Below, piece after piece: positions 42,446 to 49,274 of a DNA stretch of 50,906 nucleotides; the first letter of the stretch is position 1; every line of letters begins with the position of its first letter. Origin of the DNA: an uncultured Oscillospiraceae bacterium (GTDB lineage Bacteria; Bacillota; Clostridia; Oscillospirales; Ruminococcaceae); the NCBI GenBank assembly GCA_900553955.1, contig USFO01000003.1, forward strand, positions 1-50,906, written 5' to 3'. The notes under the pieces were generated by a model that had not been told where the DNA came from, did not search any database, and was given only the letters and a program-made list of their open reading frames with translations. A program made the translations under genes and the position numbers.

Positions 42446-45406
42446 ATGAAGAGGTTCTTTCTAAACAAAAAGCTTATGGCGTTTGTGCTGTGCCTTTGCC
42501 TCGGCGTAATTATAGTCGGGGTGGGGGCCTTCGCCGCCGCAAGCAGCGGTTTACCGGGAATGAGCATACTCAGCGAAAAGCTTGGGAACCCGCTTGAGCA
42601 TCAGCAAAATTCGTCCTCGTCACAATCGGAAGTCAGCAAGCCTAATTTGGAAACAAGCGAGGAAATCGTCATAGAACCGGACTCTCCCTCAGCCGACGAA
42701 AAGCCCGACGAGCCTCGGCCGACGGAGCCGATTGTTTACGCCGCACCGGAGCGTATGATGGCGGTAACCCTCACCGCAGGTAAGGATTATTTCACGGATT
42801 CTAAAATGAGCACGGCGGATATTCAAGGCTCCATTGACTCGGCGATAAAAAAAGCAAAGGATCTCTCCGCAAACACCGTTTTTTTGGAAACCTCTTATGA
42901 GGGCGGCACGCTTTTTGCCTCCGCAGGGGGAAATCAGGCGGCGGTGAGCATGGATATGCTCAAATATGCGGGCGAAAAAGCCCGCGAGCACGGTATGTAT
43001 GTTTATGTTGTTTTCGACGTGCTCAAATACATGGGCGATAACGGCGGCGTGCCGGGCGCAGCGGAGCTTTCGAGCATAAGAGCGGACGCGGCGGCGCTTT
43101 GCGGCTATGATATTGACGGCGTGATGCTCAATATGTATACCGCCGAGTCAACCGGCAAGGCGTATTCGGAATATCTCGTCTCCGGCGGCGGCATGGGCTA
43201 TGAAAACTATCTGCACAGCGGAACACAGTCCGCCGTAGCAGCCGCCTACAATGCGGTTAAAGAGGTGAAGCCCTCCGTTGCGGTGGGGCTTGCGGTGGAC
43301 GCTGTTTGGGCAAACGCCGAGGATGAGGAAGGCGGAAGCGATACCGCCGCAGCGTACACAAGTCTGTATGACGGCTTTGCCGATACGAGGAAATTCGTGG
43401 AAAGTGGCCTTGCGGATTTCGTTTCCGTAAAATGCGAATACTCTACCGCTAATAAAAAGGCAAAATTCAAAGACTACACTGCGTGGTGGAACGACACAGT
43501 AGGTGAAATCCCTCTCTATATTTTCCAATATGCCACCAAGGCCTGCACCGATGAAAAGGGCTGGAATGATCCGTCCGAGCTTTCGGATCAGGTTATTTCC
43601 GCCGAAAAGCTGAGCGGCTTTTGCGGCAGCATTTTCGACTCCCTTTCCGCGCTTGAGGACAACCCGAAGCAGTCCACGGACGCGCTTATAAAGTACCTTA
43701 CGGAGAATGTCGACCCAAGCTTTTTGCTCACTCAGCTTGAAATGACCCGCCCCGCAAAGACGAAATTCTCCACCTACGAAGCTTCCGTTTCTTTCTCCGG
43801 CGCTTCCGATGTGAATTTCGACCTTTTGATGAACGGCAAAAAAGTAAAGCGTGACTCCAACGGCGCATTTATGCTGACTCAGGAGCTGAAAACCGGACTT
43901 AACACCTTTGAATTCGTTCATAAGGAAAAAACCATAACTTATAATGTTACAAGAAATGTAAAGGTGCTCAAGGAAATGTCCCCTCTCGGAAATGTAACCG
44001 TCGGCGGCGGAATGAGCATCACGGTGTCAGCGCTTGCTTATGAGGGTTCAACCGTAACGGCGACCCTCGGCTCAAACACCGTCACGCTCAAGCCCAGCAC
44101 CGAAGCGGACGACTCCACCGATAACGAATCCACGTATCAAATTTATACCGGCGTGCTCAGCGTTCCGGCAGCGGGCATTTCCGAACAGAGCCTCGGTAAT
44201 ATTATCGTAAAAGGAACATGGGAGGACGCAACCGAAAAAATGGAGGGCGCGTTCGTTACCGTTTCCGCAAAGGCAACGGCCGGAGGACTTGTGGAGGTCA
44301 TATCGAAATCCGCGGAAACGTTCCCCACGGACACCTTAAACGACCTTTCCGATTACGACTGCTACCCGCTGGCGAAAGGAACCCGTGATTATGTTGTCGG
44401 CGATGAAATTGTTTATGTGGAGGGCAGCAAAACATTCTCCTACTACAATCTTCAGTCAGGACAGCGCGTTTATACAAGCGATGTAAGCCCGGTTTCCGGC
44501 GAACTCGGCGGCAACAAAATCGGTTCTCTTACCGTTTCGTCGGATTACCGCTACACTTATGTCACGATTAAAACGGAGCAGCAGGTGGCTTATATAGCCA
44601 AGTACACAAGCTCAGCGTTCACCGTTGACTTCCAATATACAGACTCCGTTCCGGACTCTCTGGAGCTTAACTGCACGCCGCTTTTTGGCTCCGCCACCTG
44701 GAGCGGAAGCAAGCTCAGCCTTAATCTCAGCACCAAGGGCGGCTTTCTCGGCTACGATGCCTACTATGAGGGCGGAAATCTCGTTTTCCGCTTCAATAAC
44801 CCCACCGGAACTTACAGCCTTTCCGGCGTGCCCATTGTTGTGGATGTGGGTCACAGCGCCCTCGGAGTGGGCGCCCTCGGCTACCTTTCCGCGTACGGTG
44901 AATACGAAATCAACCTCGCCGTCGGCAAATACCTCAAGTCGGAGCTTGAAAGCCGGGGGGCAACGGTGTATATGATGGATACCGTAAACAGCAGGCCCTC
45001 CCTTGCGGACAGAACGGCTTATGCTTCGTCGAAAAATCCCCTTGTATTCGTCAGCGTGCACTGCAACTCCGCTACCACAAGCACCGGAAACGGCTCGGAA
45101 TGCTTCTATTTCACTCGTTTCTCGTCCTCGCTTGCGGACGGCTTGTCAGCGAATGTTGCCTCCGCACTTGAAACATCGAACCGGGGCGGAATGATAGGCC
45201 GCTACTATGTGACCCGCGTGCAGGAGTATCCTGCCGTTCTCGGCGAACTCGGTTTCGTCAGCAACGAATCCGACTACTACAAGCTTATTCAGAACAGCTA
45301 TCAAAGCTCCATCGCCTCCGGAATTGCGGACGCAATTTCGAGCTATCTCGGCTCCGTCGGAAGAAACGGAAGCTACAATTACGGCACCCAGTCTACGGAT
45401 GATTAA
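42446..45406 (+). CDS. GHL10-like domain fused to N-acetylmuramoyl-L-alanine amidase (Amidase_3)
   Basis: A 986-residue membrane-anchored or secreted wall enzyme. An N-terminal hydrophobic segment (about 10-32) precedes an acidic, Pro-rich linker. A GHL10/DUF187-like domain follows (about 95-430: MMAVTLTAGKDYF; ANTVFLETSYEGGTLFAS; GYDIDGVMLNMY), then an Ig-like beta-rich middle. The C-terminal Amidase_3 domain (about 795-975) has zinc ligands in VDVGHS (His), GEYEINL (Glu) and SVHCNSA (His), and the catalytic Glu in GELGFVSN. The amidase half should cut the MurNAc-L-Ala bond. Both halves are intact, so a dual glycan/peptide-bond hydrolase is inferred. Confidence 0.87.
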   Translation: MKRFFLNKKLMAFVLCLCLGVIIVGVGAFAAASSGLPGMSILSEKLGNPLEHQQNSSSSQSEVSKPNLETSEEIVIEPDSPSADEKPDEPRPTEPIVYAAPERMMAVTLTAGKDYFTDSKMSTADIQGSIDSAIKKAKDLSANTVFLETSYEGGTLFASAGGNQAAVSMDMLKYAGEKAREHGMYVYVVFDVLKYMGDNGGVPGAAELSSIRADAAALCGYDIDGVMLNMYTAESTGKAYSEYLVSGGGMGYENYLHSGTQSAVAAAYNAVKEVKPSVAVGLAVDAVWANAEDEEGGSDTAAAYTSLYDGFADTRKFVESGLADFVSVKCEYSTANKKAKFKDYTAWWNDTVGEIPLYIFQYATKACTDEKGWNDPSELSDQVISAEKLSGFCGSIFDSLSALEDNPKQSTDALIKYLTENVDPSFLLTQLEMTRPAKTKFSTYEASVSFSGASDVNFDLLMNGKKVKRDSNGAFMLTQELKTGLNTFEFVHKEKTITYNVTRNVKVLKEMSPLGNVTVGGGMSITVSALAYEGSTVTATLGSNTVTLKPSTEADDSTDNESTYQIYTGVLSVPAAGISEQSLGNIIVKGTWEDATEKMEGAFVTVSAKATAGGLVEVISKSAETFPTDTLNDLSDYDCYPLAKGTRDYVVGDEIVYVEGSKTFSYYNLQSGQRVYTSDVSPVSGELGGNKIGSLTVSSDYRYTYVTIKTEQQVAYIAKYTSSAFTVDFQYTDSVPDSLELNCTPLFGSATWSGSKLSLNLSTKGGFLGYDAYYEGGNLVFRFNNPTGTYSLSGVPIVVDVGHSALGVGALGYLSAYGEYEINLAVGKYLKSELESRGATVYMMDTVNSRPSLADRTAYASSKNPLVFVSVHCNSATTSTGNGSECFYFTRFSSSLADGLSANVASALETSNRGGMIGRYYVTRVQEYPAVLGELGFVSNESDYYKLIQNSYQSSIASGIADAISSYLGSVGRNGSYNYGTQSTDD

Positions 45407-45415
45407 GATTTCATA

Positions 45416-45451
45416 AAGAAAAGCCGCTTGCATAGCCGAGTGGCTTTTCTT
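45416..45451 (+). terminator. terminator of the amidase gene
   Basis: AAGAAAAGCCGCT (45416-45428) pairs with AGTGGCTTTTCTT (45439-45451) over 13 bp with one G-T pair. The T-rich part is within the 3' arm. Confidence 0.78.
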
Positions 45452-45497
45452 AAAATGTATATTTTCAGATTTTTTGCATAAAAATCAGGCTTATCTA

Positions 45498-45525
45498 TTG
45501 TAAAAACGAATATTCGTGGTATAAT
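45498..45525 (+). promoter_or_regulatory. promoter of nusB with palindrome in the spacer
   Basis: TTGTAA (45498-45503), a 16-bp spacer and a perfect TATAAT (45520-45525). The spacer contains the exact 12-bp palindrome ACGAATATTCGT (45506-45517), a possible operator. Confidence 0.6.
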
Positions 45526-45567
45526 TGTTTTTAGAATTTGACGCTTGAAAATTAAAGACGACCAGCT

Positions 45568-45612
45568 TTTCCTCCTCGGATAAAACTGGGGAGGCTTTTT
45601 TATTGGAGGAAA
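45568..45612 (+). promoter_or_regulatory. nusB leader attenuator with alternative Shine-Dalgarno pairing
   Basis: CCTCCTC (45571-45577) pairs with GGGGAGG (45588-45594), followed by C and at least six T: a terminator. The same 5' tract TTTCCTCC (45568-45575) is an exact complement of GGAGGAAA (45605-45612), the nusB ribosome site. The pyrimidine tract can therefore either terminate transcription or hide the ribosome site. Confidence 0.6.
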
Positions 45613-45616
45613 TGCA

Positions 45617-46051
45617 ATGACAAGAAAAGAATCTCGCGAACAGGCTTTTGCCATCGTATTTGAAAGCAGCTTTCACAACGAAGGACTGGACTATATCCTT
45701 GAAAACGCCGCGGACGGCCGCGATCTCATTTTGAACGACGGTGACTTTGCAAAGGAGCTTGCCCGCAAAACCCTTGATAACCGCGACGAAATCGACAGCA
45801 TAATCGCTTCCTGCTCCACCCATTGGAAGCCCGGCAGAATGGCAAGAACCACCCTTGCAATTCTGCGAATTGCCGTTTGCGAAATGTATTATTTCAGCAA
45901 AGAAGTGCCCGCAAGCGTTTCCATAAACGAAGCGGTCGAACTTGCAAAAATCTATGGCGGTGACGATGCGCCCGGCTTTGTAAACGGAGTTCTCGGCGCA
46001 GTATATAAAAAGAAGGCGGAAAGCGATAATGAGTGCGTTTCTGGGGATTGA
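45617..46051 (+). CDS. nusB: transcription antitermination factor NusB
   Basis: A 144-residue all-helical protein that binds boxA RNA together with NusE/S10 and helps antiterminate rRNA operons. It begins TRKESREQAFAIVFESSF (compare RRxARExALQxLF) and ends with YFSKEVPASVSINEAVELAKIYGGDDAPGFVNGVLGAV, the family signature. Full length. The start is ATG at 45617 after GGAGGAAA. It overlaps the following gene by 23 bp. The leader contains a terminator-like element, so expression may be attenuated. Confidence 0.95.
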   Translation: MTRKESREQAFAIVFESSFHNEGLDYILENAADGRDLILNDGDFAKELARKTLDNRDEIDSIIASCSTHWKPGRMARTTLAILRIAVCEMYYFSKEVPASVSINEAVELAKIYGGDDAPGFVNGVLGAVYKKKAESDNECVSGD

Positions 46052-46964
46052 TACCAGCAATTACACCACCTCCGCCGCACTTTTTGACAGCGAAGCAAAC
46101 ACAATAATTCAAAGCAAAAAGCTGCTCCCGGTAAAAGCGGGCGAGCTTGGTCTGCGCCAGTCGGATGCGGTTTTTGCCCATGTAAAGCAGCTTGGCGACA
46201 TGGTTCAGAACGTATTCGCCGAATACGGCGGCAAAATAACCGCCATCGGCGTTTCAACCCGCCCACGGGATATTGACGGCTCGTATATGCCATGCTTTTT
46301 GGTGGGCGAAATGGCGGCGAACTGCCTCGGCGCAGCGCTCAAGGTGCCGGTTTTGCCCTTTGCGCATCAGCAGGGACATGTTGCCGCGGCACTTTATTCC
46401 GCCGGGCGGCTCGACCTGTTCCGGGAACGATTCATCGCGTTCCACCTTTCCGGCGGAACGACCGAAGCTCTTTTGGTTGAGCCGAGTGCTGAGCGAATCA
46501 TCCGCTGCACGAAAATCGGCGGCTCTATGGACTTAAAAGCAGGGCAGGCAGTGGACAGGGTCGGCGTTATGCTCGGGCTGCCGTTTCCGGCAGGGAAGTA
46601 CCTTGAGGGGCTTGCATTAAAAAGCGACCGCAAATTCAAAATAAAACCGGTTATGAAGGGCACGGAGTGCTGCCTTTCCGGTATTGAAAATAAGTGCAGA
46701 AAAATGCTTGAAAATGGCGAAAAGCCCGAAGATATCGCGCTTTTCTGCCTCAAATCCGTTGAAGCGGCGCTTTGCGGAATGACAGACGCCATGCTCTCCG
46801 AATATGGCAAACTGCCGCTTGTTTATGCGGGTGGTGTTATGTCAAACTGCATTATCAGAAACACAATCGAGAATAAATATGGCGGTATTTTTGCAAAGCC
46901 GGAGTTTTCTTCCGATAACGCTGCGGGAATTGCGGTGCTTGCGGCGGAAGCATACAAAAGATAA
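46029..46964 (+). CDS. TsaD/Kae1-like protein (divergent paralogue)
   Basis: A 311-residue ASKHA-fold protein of the Kae1/TsaD (M22) family. It starts FLGIDTSNYTTSAALFD, carries the metal-binding HxxxH (His113, His117 in AHQQGH) and the C-terminal Asp296 (SSDNAAGIAVLA). True TsaD, which makes tRNA t6A, is usually about 335-345 residues with GIETSCDETS and HMEGH; these blocks differ here. It is therefore likely a second Kae1-like protein specific to this Clostridial nusB-xseA locus, function unknown. ATG 46029 has AAGGCGGAAAG upstream, inside nusB. Confidence 0.8.
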   Translation: MSAFLGIDTSNYTTSAALFDSEANTIIQSKKLLPVKAGELGLRQSDAVFAHVKQLGDMVQNVFAEYGGKITAIGVSTRPRDIDGSYMPCFLVGEMAANCLGAALKVPVLPFAHQQGHVAAALYSAGRLDLFRERFIAFHLSGGTTEALLVEPSAERIIRCTKIGGSMDLKAGQAVDRVGVMLGLPFPAGKYLEGLALKSDRKFKIKPVMKGTECCLSGIENKCRKMLENGEKPEDIALFCLKSVEAALCGMTDAMLSEYGKLPLVYAGGVMSNCIIRNTIENKYGGIFAKPEFSSDNAAGIAVLAAEAYKR

Positions 46965-46975
46965 GGGGGGAGAGG

Positions 46976-48196
46976 GTGCCCGGTTTTAGTATTCTTTCGG
47001 TTACGCAGGTAACCTCGTATCTGAAATCGTATCTTGACGAAAACCCGAAGCTTTCGGGAATTTATATCTGCGGAGAAATAGCCGATTTCAAGGAAAATCT
47101 TTACTCCGGACATATGTATTTTTCGCTGAAAGACACAGAATCTGAAGTAAAATGCGTTATGTTCCGAAGCTATGCGGAACGCATCCGCTTCACTCCTCAG
47201 AACGGAATGGCGGTCATAGCCCGCTGCGATTTATCCGTTTACAAAAAGACCTGCGCCTGCCAACTGTACGTCTATGACATACAGCCGGACGGACTCGGAG
47301 CGAAGTTTCTCGCCTTTGAGCAGCTCAAGGAGCGCCTTGAAAAGGAAGGACTCTTTGCGCCGGAGGCGAAAAAGCCTCTTCCGCGTTTTCCCGGGAAAAT
47401 CGGTGTTATTACCTCCGCACACGGCGCGGCGCTGCACGACATAATAAATGTTCTGGGGCGGAGGTGGCCTTTGGCGAAGCTGGTGCTCACGCCGGTTTCC
47501 GTTCAGGGAGCGGACGCACCCGAGCAGCTTATCCGCGCGCTGAAAAAACAGGATGACGAAATAAAGCCCGATGTAATTATAATCGGGCGAGGCGGCGGAA
47601 GCTCCGATGACCTTTCCGCATTCAACGATGAAATGCTTGCCAGAACCGTTTTCTCCTGCAAAACCCCTGTGATTTCCGCCGTAGGACACGAAACGGACTT
47701 CTCTATATGCGATTTTGTGGCAGATTTACGCGCTCCGACGCCGTCTGCCGCTGCCGAACTTGCAAGTCCGGATTGTGATGAAATAAAGCAGACTCTTGAC
47801 TCGAACCTTGACTTTCTGTATAACGTTCTGCGTAAAAAAATCGACGACAGAAGCGGAAAATTAGCGATGATAGGCTCTGTTAAGGCTTTTGACTTTACAG
47901 ATGAAATTTATACTAAATTTGCCAATCAAATTGCTGCACTGGACGAAAGCGTAAAGCGCGGCTTTGAAAATAAGATAAATAATGGCAACCATGTGCTGCA
48001 AATGCAGCTTGCGCTGCTTGATTTAAATAATCCGGCGAAGCTGCTCAAAAAGACCCTTTACCGCGCGGAGAAGGACGGCAAGATAATCAAAAGCACCGGT
48101 GATATTTCCGTGGGGGAGATGTTCGACCTGTATTTGCCTGACGGACACTTAAAAGCGACCGTAAACGAAAAAACAGAAGGAGGTCTTGCTTTTTGA
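46976..48196 (+). CDS. xseA: exodeoxyribonuclease VII large subunit
   Basis: A 406-residue nuclease subunit that degrades single-stranded DNA with XseB. The N-terminal OB fold is about 5-100 (LSVTQVTSYLKSYLDENPKLSGIYICGEIADFKENLYSGHMYFSLKD). The catalytic block is GKIGVITSAHGAALHDIINVLGRRWPLAKLVLTPVSVQG with IIGRGGGSSDDLSAFNDE and SAVGHETDFSICDFVADLRAPTPSAAAE. A coiled-coil tail follows. The start is GTG at 46976, 4 bases after a purine-rich GGGGGGAGA; xseB begins within its stop codon. Confidence 0.95.
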   Translation: MPGFSILSVTQVTSYLKSYLDENPKLSGIYICGEIADFKENLYSGHMYFSLKDTESEVKCVMFRSYAERIRFTPQNGMAVIARCDLSVYKKTCACQLYVYDIQPDGLGAKFLAFEQLKERLEKEGLFAPEAKKPLPRFPGKIGVITSAHGAALHDIINVLGRRWPLAKLVLTPVSVQGADAPEQLIRALKKQDDEIKPDVIIIGRGGGSSDDLSAFNDEMLARTVFSCKTPVISAVGHETDFSICDFVADLRAPTPSAAAELASPDCDEIKQTLDSNLDFLYNVLRKKIDDRSGKLAMIGSVKAFDFTDEIYTKFANQIAALDESVKRGFENKINNGNHVLQMQLALLDLNNPAKLLKKTLYRAEKDGKIIKSTGDISVGEMFDLYLPDGHLKATVNEKTEGGLAF

Positions 48197-48378
48197 GAAA
48201 GGATATGAAGTTCGAGGAGGCTCTTGCAAAGCTCTCCGAAATCAACGAAAAGCTTTCCGCAGAGGATGTATCTCTCGAGGACTCCGTAAAGCTTTTTAAG
48301 GAAGGCGTAGAGCTTACTAAGTTCTGCCAAAAAAAGCTTGACGAAGCAAAGCAGGAGATAGAACAAATTGAAATCTGA
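48193..48378 (+). CDS. xseB: exodeoxyribonuclease VII small subunit
   Basis: A 61-residue helical partner of XseA. FEEALAKLSEINEKLSAEDVSLEDSVKLFKEGVELTKFCQKKLDEAKQEIE is the full family signature. The start is TTG at 48193, 9 bases after AGAAGGAGG; its last two bases are the first two of the xseA stop codon TGA. ATG at 48205 would have poor spacing. Confidence 0.92.
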   Translation: MRKDMKFEEALAKLSEINEKLSAEDVSLEDSVKLFKEGVELTKFCQKKLDEAKQEIEQIEI

Positions 48379-48392
48379 CGGTGGAGGATAGA

Positions 48393-49256
48393 ATGCTTTC
48401 TTTTTTAACCGATGACAAAAAAATCATAGATGAGGGAATGAGTGCCGCACTTGTTTCAAGCTGCGGCGAGCAGGATAAAATAGTTGAGGCCATGCGCTAT
48501 TCCGCACTGGGCGGCAAGCGTCTGCGCGGCGTGCTTGTGCTTGAGTTCGCAAAGATGCTCGGCTGCAAGAGCGAGGGCGCTCTGCCTTACGCCCTCGGAA
48601 TCGAGTGCGTGCAGGCGTATTCGCTGGTTCATGACGACCTGCCCTGCATGGATAACGATGATATGCGCAGAGGAAAGCCCTCCTGCCACATAGCCTTCGG
48701 CGAATCTACGGCGGTGCTTACCGGCGACGCGCTGCTCACCCACGCGTTTTCCGTGATTACGGAAAGCGAGGCTGCGGCGGCACATCCGGAAAGAGCCGTT
48801 AAAGCCGTGGCGAAGCTTGCGAATTGCGCAGGCTATCGCGGAATGGTCGGCGGTCAGGTGCTCGACCTTGCCGCGGCGGAAAAAGAAGTCTCCGCAGTGG
48901 AGCTTGCCGCCATACATTCTCTTAAAACCGCCGCTCTTATGAAGGCCTCCGCCGCCGTCGGCTGTATTGCAGCCGGTGCGGACGAGGAGCTTTGCTCGCT
49001 TGCGGAAAGCTATGCGGAACTTTTTGGTCTGGCGTTCCAAATGGCGGACGATCTCCTCGATTTCAACGGAAATTACGAGGAATGTGAGCTTAATTCCTAT
49101 GTAAAAATTCACGGAGAGGAAAAGACCCGCTCCGATATATATTCCTGCATTGCAAAGGCAGGCACCGTCCTTTTCAAATTCAATGAAAAAGGACTTGATA
49201 CAGGCGCGCTTGCTGCGCTGCTTGATTTTCTTATAACCCGCGTCGAGGACGCATGA
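48393..49256 (+). CDS. ispA: polyprenyl (farnesyl) diphosphate synthase
   Basis: A 287-residue trans-prenyltransferase that condenses IPP with allylic diphosphates, usually to farnesyl diphosphate. The first Asp-rich motif is DDLPCMD (81-87) followed by RRGKPSCH; the second is FQMADDLLDF (about 216-225). The KT motif is LKTAALM. The start is ATG at 48393 with GGAGGATAG just upstream; a GTG at 48381 would overlap that ribosome site. It is in one unit with dxs, which supplies its isoprenoid precursors. Confidence 0.93.
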   Translation: MLSFLTDDKKIIDEGMSAALVSSCGEQDKIVEAMRYSALGGKRLRGVLVLEFAKMLGCKSEGALPYALGIECVQAYSLVHDDLPCMDNDDMRRGKPSCHIAFGESTAVLTGDALLTHAFSVITESEAAAAHPERAVKAVAKLANCAGYRGMVGGQVLDLAAAEKEVSAVELAAIHSLKTAALMKASAAVGCIAAGADEELCSLAESYAELFGLAFQMADDLLDFNGNYEECELNSYVKIHGEEKTRSDIYSCIAKAGTVLFKFNEKGLDTGALAALLDFLITRVEDA

Positions 49257-49274
49257 TTTGGATTGGAGAAACAA

